Shown: positions 36,609 to 47,685 of the stretch, piece after piece | Layout of the letters: each line of letters begins with the position of its first letter | Position numbering within the stretch: the stretch's first letter is position 1 | DNA from: Legionellaceae bacterium | GTDB lineage: Bacteria > Pseudomonadota > Gammaproteobacteria > Legionellales > Legionellaceae | Assembly (NCBI GenBank): GCA_029210265.1 | Contig: JARGNP010000001.1 | Coordinates: forward strand, 391,442 to 455,441 | DNA: 64,000 nt | Direction: 5' to 3' | The notes under the pieces: model-generated | Database searches by the model: none | Told to the model about the DNA's origin: nothing | Seen by the model: the letters and a program-made list of their open reading frames with translations, nothing else | Made by a program: the position numbers and the translations under genes

Positions 36609-38248
36609 TGAACACGCAAAAAATAGAGATCACCGTTTTTCAAGCATTAACGCTTCGCTTAGAAAAATATCGTGATGCTCCCAATAAGTACAAGCAAATC
36701 GAATCCATTTATCTCACGGGTATTCGCTGCACACGTGATGATTGGATGCTTAATAATTTACTAGAAGATCCCTTGCTCGATACCTACAGCATAAAAACAA
36801 CTAAACACGCCATTAATACTGACCCCGTTCGTCGTTATTTTGAGAGCCACCTTTGTCATAATACTTTGGCAACTTCGCTTGATTTTCTTGATATCGACCT
36901 ACTAAAAAAGCACTATAAATCAATATTCAACCGCATCGAAGAAGATGCACAAGATATGATGGAGCCTATTATTGATGGACGTATACCTCCTACTAAAATA
37001 AGTGAATATTCAGATGGAATTATTAAGTTAAATAAGTCCGATAGCTATTCATCACTAAGGCCAAAGCACTCATCTGAAAAAGCCACACCTGAAGATATAT
37101 TAAATAACCGAAAACAGAAATTAAAACTTATTGTGCAATGCATGTTTGCGGCTATCTACGTGCCTGAAGTAATGCCATCTGGTATTACACCACTTAATAT
37201 TTATTTTAATTCTCATTCCGTTTATCACGAGAGTAAGCGTGGGCGAAAATCACGGATCGACGCAGACCGATTCGCGGACGGCCATCGGTCGAGTATACAT
37301 CAAACCGTACGCCCCCATACCTTAGGTATTATGCGGTCGTTCATGCCCTTGCCCGCGGAAGATGCTCTGCTCGACAACGAGCCTTCAAGCTTTGTTCGCG
37401 CTGCAGATTACTTTACGTATGCCAAAGGCTCTTATCGTATACCAGACCAAATATTTTCTAATAAAGTTACGCCTTTTGTAGCCTCTATTTCTGGAACCAT
37501 GCTTGTTAAATTAAGAGTCATGGCTCAATTATTACGAGAAAGCCAGCTTGTATATGATAACCATGCAGAGCAGCTCGAATTATTTATTAAAACCTTTATT
37601 GCTTATATGATTCATTATGCGGGCGGCCATTCTTTAGATGAGTATCTACAAGTTTTAGAACTTGACGTTGTGCAACGTGAATTTCGACACTTAAAAGGCT
37701 TTTCAAATCTCACGCTAACGCATTTATTCCAAACAAATAATACAGAAGCTTTTAATACATCCATAAACCAGACGATCGCTTATAACACGCATATTTTAGG
37801 TAAAAAAGCGCTACATCTGGAGTTAGAAATACAACACAACCCAACACACCTACCCTTACCCAGCTCCTATATTGGCACGGTAAGCTTAAACCGCCCAGGC
37901 ATCCATACTTCATACACAGTCCAAGACTCATCCATCCTAGGTGGTGCACTGTTATTCGGACTCATACGCTTACTCGACAATACATCCGTACCAATGCGTA
38001 CAAAAAATAGCTTTTTTCACCATATTAAACAACTTTGTTATGCATTTTGCCTGGTCACCGTGGCACACGCCTTTGGCGCAACAATACTTAAACAAGAAAA
38101 CAAACAAAAAAATACAGGCACCTCTAAAACAATACTCAATAATTTTATATCAGCAACAACAAAAGAATTATTAGATTATTCAATATTTAAAACACCTGAA
38201 GAACGTATTCCCAACAACGTCATAGCATCGACACCTAATCCAAACTAA
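36605..38248 (+). CDS. Unknown protein, second of a tandem paralogous pair
   Basis: The 547-residue protein is a paralogue of the preceding gene and overlaps it by 4 bases (ATGA), so the two are translated together. It keeps DPVRRYFESHLCHNTLATSL near 80, TPEDILNNRKQKL near 170, VRPHTLGIMRSFMPLPAEDAL near 240, VTPFVASISGTMLVKL and AGGHSLDEYLQVLE. Unlike the first copy it ends in two hydrophobic segments (GGALLFGLIRLL and YAFCLVTVAHAFGATIL), so it may be membrane-associated. The function is unknown. The duplication looks old, since most positions outside the motifs differ. Confidence 0.65.
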   Translation: MMNTQKIEITVFQALTLRLEKYRDAPNKYKQIESIYLTGIRCTRDDWMLNNLLEDPLLDTYSIKTTKHAINTDPVRRYFESHLCHNTLATSLDFLDIDLLKKHYKSIFNRIEEDAQDMMEPIIDGRIPPTKISEYSDGIIKLNKSDSYSSLRPKHSSEKATPEDILNNRKQKLKLIVQCMFAAIYVPEVMPSGITPLNIYFNSHSVYHESKRGRKSRIDADRFADGHRSSIHQTVRPHTLGIMRSFMPLPAEDALLDNEPSSFVRAADYFTYAKGSYRIPDQIFSNKVTPFVASISGTMLVKLRVMAQLLRESQLVYDNHAEQLELFIKTFIAYMIHYAGGHSLDEYLQVLELDVVQREFRHLKGFSNLTLTHLFQTNNTEAFNTSINQTIAYNTHILGKKALHLELEIQHNPTHLPLPSSYIGTVSLNRPGIHTSYTVQDSSILGGALLFGLIRLLDNTSVPMRTKNSFFHHIKQLCYAFCLVTVAHAFGATILKQENKQKNTGTSKTILNNFISATTKELLDYSIFKTPEERIPNNVIASTPNPN

Positions 38249-38260
38249 AGCGTATTAGCG

Positions 38261-38290
38261 TATTGACGATTATTGACGATTATTGACAAT
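38261..38290. repeat. Three copies of TATTGACGAT before the DUF1566 gene
   Basis: Two exact copies of the 10-base unit TATTGACGAT (38261 and 38271) are followed by one with a single change (TATTGACAAT, 38281). Each holds a TTGAC core, and the last supplies the -35 of the downstream promoter. Confidence 0.85.
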
Positions 38291-38311
38291 TGACGACGGT
38301 CTTAATTTAAT
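38283..38311 (+). promoter_or_regulatory. Sigma-70-type promoter of the DUF1566 gene
   Basis: TTGACA (38283-38288) lies 17 bases from TTTAAT (38306-38311), five of six with TATAAT. Transcription would begin near 38318, about 36 bases before the ATG at 38354. The -35 is part of the repeated TATTGACRAT unit, so a change in copy number could alter the upstream region. Confidence 0.55.
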
Positions 38312-38353
38312 AAACAATCAAAACTATAGATTATTTATTCAGACAGGGCCGTC

Positions 38354-39793
38354 ATGAAAATAAAAACTCAAAATTTGTGCTTAATCATCGCACTCACCTG
38401 CTTCATGCCACTCTTATCTCATGCACTTTCACAACCGATATTTACACTGATGCCAACCACCCCAACCACGCTCGACGTTCCAATCAATAGTACGGGCACG
38501 GTAAGCTACACGCTGACCAATCAAACCAGCGTCGCACGCACCCTGACCATGACTCCCATCACAGGTATCAGCCAAGATACTTCTGGTAATAATTGCGCTA
38601 ACCCCATGCTTTTAGCTCCGAATACATCATGCCTCTTGTCATTAAACATTGATGGCAGCCAAATAGCTCCACGCATTATTTCTGGGCCTAAAATATGTAA
38701 AACTCAAGACTTGCAAAATAACACATCCGATCCTTTTTTATGCGCTCAACCAAGCCTTGCTCATAGCTTAAATATCACTCGAACACCCGTAACACCTCCT
38801 ACGGCCACCACGTTAGAAGAAAGCGTCTCAACACTTGGGCTCAGTATCAGTGGTACAGCACGAACCATCACCGTAACCAACACGGGTTCAAACCCTGCAA
38901 CGAACGTTGTTTATACCACGTCATCGGCACTACCTTCAGGAACAACGATTAGCCCAGCAAGTTGCGATACGATTGCCGTAGCCGACACCTGTGTTTTAAC
39001 CATCACCCCCGGTGCAACGCCCAGTGCAACCCCCGGTGATACATCACCTACACCGATTACATTAAGCCTCTCCGGCGACAATACCAATACGCTCACACCC
39101 ACACTTAATGTTGTAGATTTTGGTAGTGTGTATCAATCAGGTTATATCTATGACATGGATGATACCACCCCCACAACGGGTAGCGTTGGCGGAAAAGTCG
39201 TTGGATTATCCGATCAAGCACCCACCTCACCCAACGGCATTATTTGGAGTTCAAACAGTTCTGGAACCTATGACGGTGGGGTTAGAATTTTTGGTATATC
39301 AGAAATATCAACCACATCAAGCCCAAACCCAAGCGCTGGACAACAACCCGGCCAAACGGCATGTAATGGTAGAGATGATGGTGCTTGTGATACGAATAAT
39401 ATCTTTGTGTATTACGAAAACAATGCGGCGGGTTCACCCATTGATTTAAGCTACTATGCAGCAGGACTTTGTAAACAAACCATTGATAATTATTCAGATT
39501 GGTACTTACCTGCGATATGTGAAATGGGGCGTGCCTCAGGAGGATCTGGCTGTGTTAGGGGAACACCCAATATGCAAAGCAACGTACCCGGATTAATTGG
39601 TACATTTAGCACCACTGATTGTACTTATGGAGCTAATTGTTTATTCAATCAATATTGGAGTTCTACCGAAGACTCAACAGCTTCTAACGTACGAGCATGG
39701 TATCAGTTTTACTCAGGTAGCGGCACTTTTCAACAAACAGTAGCTAAAGACGAAAGATATAGCGTTCGATGCTCTCGGGCTTTGACGCTGTAA
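38354..39793 (+). CDS. Exported protein with C-terminal DUF1566 (Lcl-like) domain
   Basis: The 479-residue protein has a signal peptide (LCLIIALTCFMPLLSHA, cut before LSQ). Two beta-sandwich-like repeats follow, rich in Thr, Ser and Pro (NSTGTVSYTLTNQTS near 47 and SISGTARTITVTNTG near 160). The final 150 residues are a DUF1566 domain: DWYLPAICEMG, YWSSTED, and SVRCSRAL at the end. This domain forms the C-terminus of Legionella Lcl, a collagen-like adhesin; here the collagen repeat is absent. Several cysteines could pair. A surface adhesin or binding role is inference. Confidence 0.75.
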   Translation: MKIKTQNLCLIIALTCFMPLLSHALSQPIFTLMPTTPTTLDVPINSTGTVSYTLTNQTSVARTLTMTPITGISQDTSGNNCANPMLLAPNTSCLLSLNIDGSQIAPRIISGPKICKTQDLQNNTSDPFLCAQPSLAHSLNITRTPVTPPTATTLEESVSTLGLSISGTARTITVTNTGSNPATNVVYTTSSALPSGTTISPASCDTIAVADTCVLTITPGATPSATPGDTSPTPITLSLSGDNTNTLTPTLNVVDFGSVYQSGYIYDMDDTTPTTGSVGGKVVGLSDQAPTSPNGIIWSSNSSGTYDGGVRIFGISEISTTSSPNPSAGQQPGQTACNGRDDGACDTNNIFVYYENNAAGSPIDLSYYAAGLCKQTIDNYSDWYLPAICEMGRASGGSGCVRGTPNMQSNVPGLIGTFSTTDCTYGANCLFNQYWSSTEDSTASNVRAWYQFYSGSGTFQQTVAKDERYSVRCSRALTL

Positions 39794-39879
39794 TTTACGT
39801 TAAAACAATGACAAAGCCCCTCGAAGATTGCGCCTGATTTTGTTAAACTTCTTGCGATTTAATTAACACCGAGCAGGCT

Positions 39880-42465
39880 ATGTCCACATCAGAACACACC
39901 CCCATGATGCAACAGTTTTTACGAATTAAAGCCGATCATCCTGATATGCTTTTACTTTATCGTATGGGGGATTTTTACGAATTATTTTTTGATGATGCGA
40001 CGCATGCCGCGCGCTTACTCGACTTAACCCTAACACACCGTGGCCGAGCGAACGGCCAACCTATTCCTATGGCCGGTGTACCGTACCATGCCCTTGAAAA
40101 TTACCTGGCGCGTTTATTAAAAAAAGGCGAGTCCGTTGCGATTTGCGAGCAGATTGGCGATCCAGCCACAAGCAAAGGGCCTGTTGAACGCCAAGTAACC
40201 CGTATTGTAACACCAGGAACGGTAACAGACGACGCACTTTTAGATGCAAATCACGACACGATATTACTCACGGTCCATGAAACAAAATTAGGCTTTGGAC
40301 TTGCCTGGGTTGATTTGAGTGGCGGGCGTTTTCATCTTTTAGAATTAGAAACTAAAACCGAACTTGCTGCGGCCCTTACGCGCCTGCATCCTGCTGAAGT
40401 TTTAGTTCAAGAAGGCCTAGCTGCGAAATTAAAACATGCGCCTTTTCCACTGCATGTTCGTCCTGCTTGGGAGTTTGATCTACACCAAGCCCGCACAGCG
40501 CTCCAAAAGCAGTTTAATATGCTGGATTTACATGCTTTAGGTGAATCTGAATATGAAATAGCCTTTGTTGCTGCAGGAGGCTTACTTGCTTATTTAAATC
40601 TTACACAACGCCAAGCACTGCCACACCTCACGACTTTGACGCTTGAAAAAAACGATGATTATCTAGAATTAGATGCCGCAACACAATCGCATTTGGCTTT
40701 GTTTGAAAATCAACGCGGTACCGATAAGCATACGTTAATTTCTGTACTAGATCATACTGCGTCTCCCATGGGAAGCCGATTATTAAAGCGCTGGCTTGGA
40801 CGACCACTCCGCGATCATGAACACTTAAAACAGCGCCAAGCGAGTATTGCTGAGCTGATTCAAAGCAAACAAACGGATGCGATTCATGACCTACTCAAAA
40901 ACGCGCGCGATCTAGAACGCATTGTTACTCGTATTGCCTTAAAATCAGCACGGCCACGTGATCTGGTGCAATTACGTGAGACACTCTCGATATTGCCCGA
41001 GTTACACACGTTATTAGCAAGTTACCAAACTTCGCTTTTAACTAACCTAAACCAAGCGCTTGTCCCCCAGCCCGAACTACTTACAACACTAACCAGCGCG
41101 CTGATTGATAATCCCCCCATGCTCATTCGAGATGGCGGTGTTATTGCTCCAGGTTTTGATGCTGAGCTTGATGAGTATCGAGCTTTAAGCGAGAACTCAA
41201 CCGATGCGCTCGATGCCTTAGAGCAAGAAGAAAAAAAGCGATCGGGCATATCAACCCTGAAGTTTGGCTATAATCGCGTTCATGGCTATTATATTGAGCT
41301 CTCACGCGCACAATCCACGGATAATATTCCCGCATATTATCAACGTAAGCAAACCTTAAAAAATACTGAGCGCTATATTACGGCTGAACTTAAAACATTT
41401 GAAGAGCGTGTTTTATCCGCACAGTCCAAAGCACTCACCCGTGAGCGTTGGCTTTATGATAATTTAATCAATACACTGCAAGAGCATATCACCACACTCA
41501 CCCACACAGCCCATGCACTGGCTGAATCAGACGTACTGAATACGCTTGCCGAGCGCGCCAACACCCTGCATTGGAATGCACCCAATTTTGTCGATGAGCC
41601 AGGGATTGATATACTCGAAGGGCGACACCCCGTACTTGAATCGCTTTTAAATAATGCATTTATTGCGAACGATGTTAGCCTCTCTCCAGGTCAAAACACA
41701 CTGCTTATCACAGGCCCTAACATGGGCGGCAAATCAACGTATATGCGACAAACAGCGCTCATCGTTGTGCTCGCACACATCGGTAGCTATGTTCCTGCAG
41801 CTCAAACACGCCTTGGTCCCATTGATAAACTATTTACACGCATTGGCGCTAACGATGATTTAGCCTCAGGCCGCTCCACGTTTATGGTCGAGATGACAGA
41901 AACGGCTTATATCTTAAGGCACGCCACGGCGCAAAGTTTGGTTTTAATCGATGAAATTGGACGTGGTACCAGTACGTTTGATGGTGTCGCACTGGCCCAT
42001 GCATGCTGTGTGCATTTAGCTGAGATTGTAGGTGCCTACACCTTGTTTTCAACGCATTATTTTGAACTTACAGCACTACCTAAGACCTGTAATAATATTA
42101 GAAATGTACATGTTGAAGCTACGGTGAGTCACGGTAAAATTGTGTTTCTCTACCGCGTACAAGATGGCGCTGCAAGCCAAAGCTACGGCCTCGAAGTAGC
42201 TGCATTAGCGGGTATTCCAAGCCATGTATTGCAGGAAGCACGCACACATTTACAAAACTTAGAACCAAGCACACCAACATCTGTTATACAAAAACCGTCC
42301 CCCGAGCTTATACATAAGCCTAAATCTGAACCTAAGCCTTCTGCTGCACTATCTAAGCTCCAATCCCTTGATTTAGATGATATCACCGCACGTGACGCCT
42401 TGCGTTTGCTCTACCAATTGCAAGCGCTTGCAGCAGATGAAGCAGCCTATGTTGCTGATGATTAA
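39880..42465 (+). CDS. mutS: DNA mismatch repair protein MutS
   Basis: The 861-residue protein is standard Mut[19 protein letters not shown] near 25 holds the mismatch-probing Phe and Glu. Later come the lever and clamp regions, then the ATPase: Walker [17 protein letters not shown] near 612, [26 protein letters not shown] (Walker B) near 690, and STHYFELT. It recognises mismatches and recruits MutL; MutH is at 23.3 kb. Its 3' end overlaps the tamA start region. Confidence 0.97.
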   Translation: MSTSEHTPMMQQFLRIKADHPDMLLLYRMGDFYELFFDDATHAARLLDLTLTHRGRANGQPIPMAGVPYHALENYLARLLKKGESVAICEQIGDPATSKGPVERQVTRIVTPGTVTDDALLDANHDTILLTVHETKLGFGLAWVDLSGGRFHLLELETKTELAAALTRLHPAEVLVQEGLAAKLKHAPFPLHVRPAWEFDLHQARTALQKQFNMLDLHALGESEYEIAFVAAGGLLAYLNLTQRQALPHLTTLTLEKNDDYLELDAATQSHLALFENQRGTDKHTLISVLDHTASPMGSRLLKRWLGRPLRDHEHLKQRQASIAELIQSKQTDAIHDLLKNARDLERIVTRIALKSARPRDLVQLRETLSILPELHTLLASYQTSLLTNLNQALVPQPELLTTLTSALIDNPPMLIRDGGVIAPGFDAELDEYRALSENSTDALDALEQEEKKRSGISTLKFGYNRVHGYYIELSRAQSTDNIPAYYQRKQTLKNTERYITAELKTFEERVLSAQSKALTRERWLYDNLINTLQEHITTLTHTAHALAESDVLNTLAERANTLHWNAPNFVDEPGIDILEGRHPVLESLLNNAFIANDVSLSPGQNTLLITGPNMGGKSTYMRQTALIVVLAHIGSYVPAAQTRLGPIDKLFTRIGANDDLASGRSTFMVEMTETAYILRHATAQSLVLIDEIGRGTSTFDGVALAHACCVHLAEIVGAYTLFSTHYFELTALPKTCNNIRNVHVEATVSHGKIVFLYRVQDGAASQSYGLEVAALAGIPSHVLQEARTHLQNLEPSTPTSVIQKPSPELIHKPKSEPKPSAALSKLQSLDLDDITARDALRLLYQLQALAADEAAYVADD

Positions 42466-44305
42466 ACATAACTTTCGGCTGCTCCTGCTTGCCTGCGGCG
42501 TCTCGCTTCTGCTCGGCGCCGCTCAAGGTGTATCCGTTGAGGCTGAAAATAACACAACGAAATTTGATATCACGGGACTCGAAAAACTACCTCTCGAAAA
42601 TGTAAAACATCGCTTGATTGATTTGTATGCGCATCCAACACAAGAAGGCATGTCAGAAGATATGCTACGCAACCAAATTGAAAAAGCCCTCACACCTTAC
42701 GGGTATTTCAATCCCAGCATCCGTATACAGCAGCCTAGCTCAAAACATCCTGGAAAAATTCATGTCAACCCGGGTCGTCCTGTTATTATCACCAGCCTTA
42801 CGGTACACATCGAAGGCCCCGGAAAAAATATTGACGAAATTCAAAACACCTACCATGAGCTGCCGATCAAAAAAAACCAACCGTTTAACAGCATGTTGTA
42901 CGAAACATCTAAAAATAATCTTTTAAATGCGGCAGAACACCAAGGATTCTTAAACCCTCAGTTTGATCAATCCACCGTAATTATTGATAAAGAACACTAC
43001 CAAGCCAGCATTATTTTATTATTTAATACAGGGCCTCGTTCTTATTTTGGAAATATAAAATTTATCACAGGAACAACACGTCCAGCCCCTAAGCTTAAAG
43101 GTGAAATCCGCTTACCTATTCCAAAGCTCTCAAAAATCATCGAGTTTTTCAAGCCTTTTGGGCAACGCAACCCCATGTTTACGATGGGGCATATTGCGTT
43201 GTCACCCGACTTATTATTCCACTACGTTCCGTTTGATTACGGCTCACCGTATTCCACGGACGATATTATGGCGCTCAACTCTAACCTTGTGGGCAGTGGA
43301 TATTTTAAAACCGTCGATGTAGCCCCCTTAACAGAAACAGGTCATCACGTACCGTTAACAGTACACCTTGAGCCTGTCGACCGTTTTAGTTACAGCCTAT
43401 CAGGTGGTTACGGAACCGACACTGGAGCACGAGGACGCTTCGGTTTACATATTGTCCCGCTAAACACCTACGGCCATAAATTTGATGCCGTAGCTCAAGG
43501 TTCTTCAAATCAAAATGCAGCGTTATTAAAATACACGATTCCCGGGCGCGATCCTATTCATGATCTTTACACCATCAACGGTGGTTTCACCAACCTAAGT
43601 TATGTCAGCGGTAACAGTCGCTCAGGAAACCTTGCTCTTGTTTCTCAGCATCTGACATCTAAATTTCAACGCGTTTTTTCTTTAAATGGTTTACACGAGC
43701 AATTTCATTATGACAAACAACTGCCGAGTGAACGCACGGTGGTTTATCCGAAAGCTTTACTGTCTTGGCGTGAGGTGAGCGATCCTTTATTTTCACCCTC
43801 CGGCTTTAATATCACGATCAATGGTTTTGCTTCGAGCCGTTATGCTTTATCCAGCATAAGTGTTGGCAGTATTGCTGTGGATGCAAAAGCTGCATTTACG
43901 TTTGATTTTCTTCGGACACGTGTTTATGGTCATGTAATCCAAGCGCTAACACAAATCGATGATATTTATGCCTTGCCGCTCTCACTCGCGCCTTTGCTCG
44001 GCGGTCCTGAAAATATGAAGGGTTTCAGCTATAACTCCATTGGCCCGGGTAAAGTTTTAAGTTATGGTGGAATAGAATTACAAAAAGAAACGTTTGATGC
44101 TTGGTATCTTCTTGGATTTATTGATAAAGGCACGGTATATCGACCTGACCCTCGGCTCGTGCAATACGATGTAGGCGTCGGCCTGTTGTGGCGCTCACCT
44201 GTAGGGCCGATTAAAGCTGCTGTCGCACAGCCGGTTGATAATCGCCTTCGTCGCATGCCTGACACCGGCATTCGATTTGTCGTTAATATGGGGCCTGATA
44301 TCTAA
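42458..44305 (+). CDS. tamA: Translocation and assembly module subunit TamA
   Basis: I choose ATG 42458, giving 615 residues and a clear signal peptide ([20 protein letters not shown]). Alternatives at 42449 and 42437 lie further inside mutS. POTRA-like repeats follow (residues about 40-240), then an Omp85 barrel with [13 protein letters not shown] near 285 and [10 protein letters not shown] near the end. TamA is the outer-membrane half of the TAM complex that helps insert barrel proteins and move lipids. It overlaps mutS by 8 bases and tamB by 1 base (TAATG). Confidence 0.9.
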   Translation: MIKHNFRLLLLACGVSLLLGAAQGVSVEAENNTTKFDITGLEKLPLENVKHRLIDLYAHPTQEGMSEDMLRNQIEKALTPYGYFNPSIRIQQPSSKHPGKIHVNPGRPVIITSLTVHIEGPGKNIDEIQNTYHELPIKKNQPFNSMLYETSKNNLLNAAEHQGFLNPQFDQSTVIIDKEHYQASIILLFNTGPRSYFGNIKFITGTTRPAPKLKGEIRLPIPKLSKIIEFFKPFGQRNPMFTMGHIALSPDLLFHYVPFDYGSPYSTDDIMALNSNLVGSGYFKTVDVAPLTETGHHVPLTVHLEPVDRFSYSLSGGYGTDTGARGRFGLHIVPLNTYGHKFDAVAQGSSNQNAALLKYTIPGRDPIHDLYTINGGFTNLSYVSGNSRSGNLALVSQHLTSKFQRVFSLNGLHEQFHYDKQLPSERTVVYPKALLSWREVSDPLFSPSGFNITINGFASSRYALSSISVGSIAVDAKAAFTFDFLRTRVYGHVIQALTQIDDIYALPLSLAPLLGGPENMKGFSYNSIGPGKVLSYGGIELQKETFDAWYLLGFIDKGTVYRPDPRLVQYDVGVGLLWRSPVGPIKAAVAQPVDNRLRRMPDTGIRFVVNMGPDI

Positions 44306-46527
44306 TGAAATTTATGCGCGCACTTTTATTTCGTCTATTAATTCTACTCATATTGTTTATCGCGATACTATGTTTTGTCTTCAACACAAAACAGGGCGTT
44401 AAACTTGCTTTAAGCCTAAGCAATCAAGTATTACCAGGAACGTTGCGTGCTGATCATATTGACGGGAGTTTTTGGAAAGATTTAACACTTCGAAACCTTA
44501 CATACAGCGAAAAAAATCGTACCGCACGCCTGGGTAACGCACATCTTGTTTGGCATATAAATACCCTATACCCCCTGCATGTCACACTCGAAAAACTTGA
44601 TTTTAATCAGCTCGTATTATTAGAAGATACAGCTAAATGGAGCCTAGAAACATTTAAACTCGAAGGCGCTTGGCTACGCGGAAAGCTTCATCTCAAAGGC
44701 AACACACACGCTTTATTACCTCAAGGCATGCTCAAAGCCAATATATCTGCAGACGGTACAACGATCACAGGCCGGTTTGTGCTTGGAGAGAATCACGTCA
44801 CTATCCAAGGTCCGGTCAAAGGCCCTTGGACCATGCATGCCAAACTCGCTGATTTAAAGCGCTTGGATCCCAATCTTGCCGCATTAAATAGCACCTTGAT
44901 TGCAGACGCCGTGCTCCAAGATATAAAACATGCGACGCTTAAAGCCTATTTAACACCTGGTGAGTATATTCTTCCCAAAGGCTCAACACCCAAAGCTATT
45001 GCATTTAGACATGCCGCCGTCGACTTAAATCTTACACCCAAAGCTTTAAATATTAACGGAAACGGGCATGTTAATCAGCATATAACCGGTCAACTTGCAC
45101 TTGAGCTTCCAGGCATTCGTCTTGATAGCGCCCCTCCACCCAATCAAGCTATCAACGGCGATGTGCATTTGAGTATTACGTCGTTTGATTTCTTAGACGA
45201 GTTTATTAAGCTCGGTGAGGACGGCGCTTTAATTCAAAATTTAGCAGGAAAACTCCATGCCGTGCTACATATTGCAGGCGCGTTAAACAAGCCTATGCTT
45301 ACCAGTGAAATAACGCTCAATCAAGCCCACGTAACCTTACCTGAATTAGGTCTGACGTTAGATCCGATTAAAATCAAAGCTAAAACAGATGCAAAAAATT
45401 GGGAGGCGCATATGCTGGTCAGCTCCAATAATGGGCCACCGTTGAATCTCGACGGGAATGGAAGCTTAATGCCAAAACTTACAGGAAGTGCTGTTCTTCA
45501 TGGTGATGATATTATTCTTATGAACACACCTGAATATAAGCTTAAAGCCTCACCGAGTCTAACCCTAGCCCTAACCCCCAAAGCTTATGATGTCAGTGGC
45601 AGTATATTAATACCCGAAGCGCATATGTCCCCTGTGTCGTTTCATCATACTCAAAAGCTCTCGCGTGATGTAGTGTATTCTGATGAAGAAAAAGACCCAA
45701 ATCCGTTTAATATTACCGCAAATATCATGTTGGACATGGGAAAAAAAGTCAGCATCAACCTCAAAGGCATCCAAGGCTTGATTGATGGGCAACTGCATAT
45801 CAAGCAACAACCTAAGCAAGCACCAACCGCCATAGGTAAGCTTAAACTCCGTGACGGACGTTATGAAGCCTACGGCCAAAAACTTAATATTGAGCAAGGC
45901 CAACTTATTTTTCTTGGTCAACAAATTGATAACCCGAACCTTCGTGTTCGCGCCGTACGCCATTTTGACCAAGCCAATGCTCAGTTTGAAGGCTCCAACG
46001 AACTCCTTGATTTTAGCGCAAGTAATTTGGACTCCCCCAATTTAGGTAATAACACCACGGTAGGAATCACCGTTGCCGGGCGAATTGACTCCCCTCGCGT
46101 TAAATTATTTTCGAAACCGCCTAACTTATCTCAAGCCAATATTTTATCCATGTTATTGCTTGGTCGACCTGCTGATCAAGCCAGTAAATCGGGTGGAGCT
46201 ATATTATTACAAGCCATGAGTTCGATGCATTTAGACTCAGGTACAAAAGGCTTAAAAATGCTGCAAGACTTACAAAAATCAGCGGGCATTGATTTTGATG
46301 TTCAAAACAGCAGTCTCGGCACAAAATCCGGTGATATATCTAAAACATCCGTCATGGTTGGGAAATCAATAACCAAGCGTATTTATTTACGTTATAATGT
46401 CGGTTTATTCCAAGAAAACAGTAACGTACTCACCCTAACGTATTTACTTAATAAATTTTTAAATATCAAAGTAACGGCGAGCGACGTGGGTAACGGCATT
46501 GATTTTACATACAACCGTTCAGACTAA
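44305..46527 (+). CDS. tamB: Translocation and assembly module subunit TamB (short form)
   Basis: The protein has an N-terminal inner-membrane anchor (LLFRLLILLILFIAILCFVF) followed by repetitive beta-rich sequence (LRADHIDGSFWKDLTLRNLTYSE near 55) and a C-terminal DUF490/TamB domain, with TVGITVAGRIDSPRVKLFS and LSQANILSMLLLG near 600. It bridges the periplasm from the inner membrane to TamA. At 740 residues it is clearly shorter than E. coli TamB (about 1260), so the beta-helical shaft would be shorter. Neighbour tamA and the domain make the call safe. Confidence 0.9.
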   Translation: MKFMRALLFRLLILLILFIAILCFVFNTKQGVKLALSLSNQVLPGTLRADHIDGSFWKDLTLRNLTYSEKNRTARLGNAHLVWHINTLYPLHVTLEKLDFNQLVLLEDTAKWSLETFKLEGAWLRGKLHLKGNTHALLPQGMLKANISADGTTITGRFVLGENHVTIQGPVKGPWTMHAKLADLKRLDPNLAALNSTLIADAVLQDIKHATLKAYLTPGEYILPKGSTPKAIAFRHAAVDLNLTPKALNINGNGHVNQHITGQLALELPGIRLDSAPPPNQAINGDVHLSITSFDFLDEFIKLGEDGALIQNLAGKLHAVLHIAGALNKPMLTSEITLNQAHVTLPELGLTLDPIKIKAKTDAKNWEAHMLVSSNNGPPLNLDGNGSLMPKLTGSAVLHGDDIILMNTPEYKLKASPSLTLALTPKAYDVSGSILIPEAHMSPVSFHHTQKLSRDVVYSDEEKDPNPFNITANIMLDMGKKVSINLKGIQGLIDGQLHIKQQPKQAPTAIGKLKLRDGRYEAYGQKLNIEQGQLIFLGQQIDNPNLRVRAVRHFDQANAQFEGSNELLDFSASNLDSPNLGNNTTVGITVAGRIDSPRVKLFSKPPNLSQANILSMLLLGRPADQASKSGGAILLQAMSSMHLDSGTKGLKMLQDLQKSAGIDFDVQNSSLGTKSGDISKTSVMVGKSITKRIYLRYNVGLFQENSNVLTLTYLLNKFLNIKVTASDVGNGIDFTYNRSD

Positions 46528-46565
46528 TATAATTAATTTAATATAATTTTAATAAGAGCTATATC

Positions 46566-47552
46566 ATGACCTATACATTGCCCCTACGCCTTAAACGACT
46601 CCGAAAAACATCCGCAGCTCGCGCCATGCTTGAAGAAACACATCTCCATGCAGAGCAATTTATCGCACCTTTATTTATTACGGAGTTACACGACACACCG
46701 CAAGCCATCAGCAGCATGCCCGGCTGCTACCAATTGCCTTTATCAGCCTTAGAGCAAGAGATAAAAACTCTGATGTCTTTAGGCATTCAAAGCGTTTTAC
46801 TCTTTGGGCTCCCCTCCAAAAAAAATGCTTGCGGCACACAGTCTCTGAGTAAGCACGGCATTATTCAGCAAGCGATCAGACGCATCAAAGCCATAGCACC
46901 TACACTGCTTGTGATTGCCGATGTGTGTTTATGTGAATACACCGACCATGGGCATTGCGGCATTTTAGACGGCGAGCATATTGATAATGACGCGACTCTT
47001 AAAGCCCTGGCGAAACAAGCCGTTAGCTTTGCTGAGGCAGGTGCTGACTGGGTTGCCCCCAGCAGTATGACCGACGGTATGGTGCTTGCTATACGTGAAG
47101 CACTTGATAAGAAAAACCACACTGACGTCGCCATCTTAAGTTATGCTGTTAAATACAGCTCAAATTTCTACGGTCCTTTTCGAGAAGCCGCTTTAGGAGC
47201 ACCACAATTCGGCGATCGAAAAACGTATCAAATGAACCCGAGCAATGCAACGGAAGCACTACGTGAAGCTGCTTTAGATATCAACGAAGGCGCTGATTTG
47301 CTTATGGTCAAACCCGCCATGCAGTATTTAGATATCATTCATCGGATTAAAACACGTTTTCCTGAGGTTCCTTTGTGCGCTTATCAAGTCAGCGGCGAAT
47401 ATGCCATGCTTAAAGCCGCAGGGGCCGCAGGCATCCTCGATGAAGAACAAGCTATGATTGAAAGTTTAGTTGCGATTAAACGTGCTGGCGCTGATTTAAT
47501 CATCACATATTTTGCAAAAGACATCGCCGCCTATCTAAAAAGCATGCATTAA
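46566..47552 (+). CDS. hemB: Delta-aminolevulinic acid dehydratase
   Basis: The 328-residue protein has the metal-binding motif DVCLCEYTDHGHCGI near 120-132 with three cysteines, marking a zinc-dependent enzyme. SYAVKYSSNFYGPFREAA near 200 and LLMVKPAMQYLDI near 255 carry the two Schiff-base lysines. It condenses two 5-aminolevulinate molecules into porphobilinogen, an early heme step. A weak ribosome site (AGAG) precedes it. hemH is 450 bases downstream. Confidence 0.96.
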   Translation: MTYTLPLRLKRLRKTSAARAMLEETHLHAEQFIAPLFITELHDTPQAISSMPGCYQLPLSALEQEIKTLMSLGIQSVLLFGLPSKKNACGTQSLSKHGIIQQAIRRIKAIAPTLLVIADVCLCEYTDHGHCGILDGEHIDNDATLKALAKQAVSFAEAGADWVAPSSMTDGMVLAIREALDKKNHTDVAILSYAVKYSSNFYGPFREAALGAPQFGDRKTYQMNPSNATEALREAALDINEGADLLMVKPAMQYLDIIHRIKTRFPEVPLCAYQVSGEYAMLKAAGAAGILDEEQAMIESLVAIKRAGADLIITYFAKDIAAYLKSMH

Positions 47553-47685
47553 TAAAAAAATTGTAAATTTCACACATACAAAGCTCAATGCTTGTTAAAT
47601 TATTCTTTTTTGCGTTATGTTAAGCATGTTAACTATGTATTTTTAATGCAAGGATTGCATCCAAATAAAAGGGAAGGGACGTATT

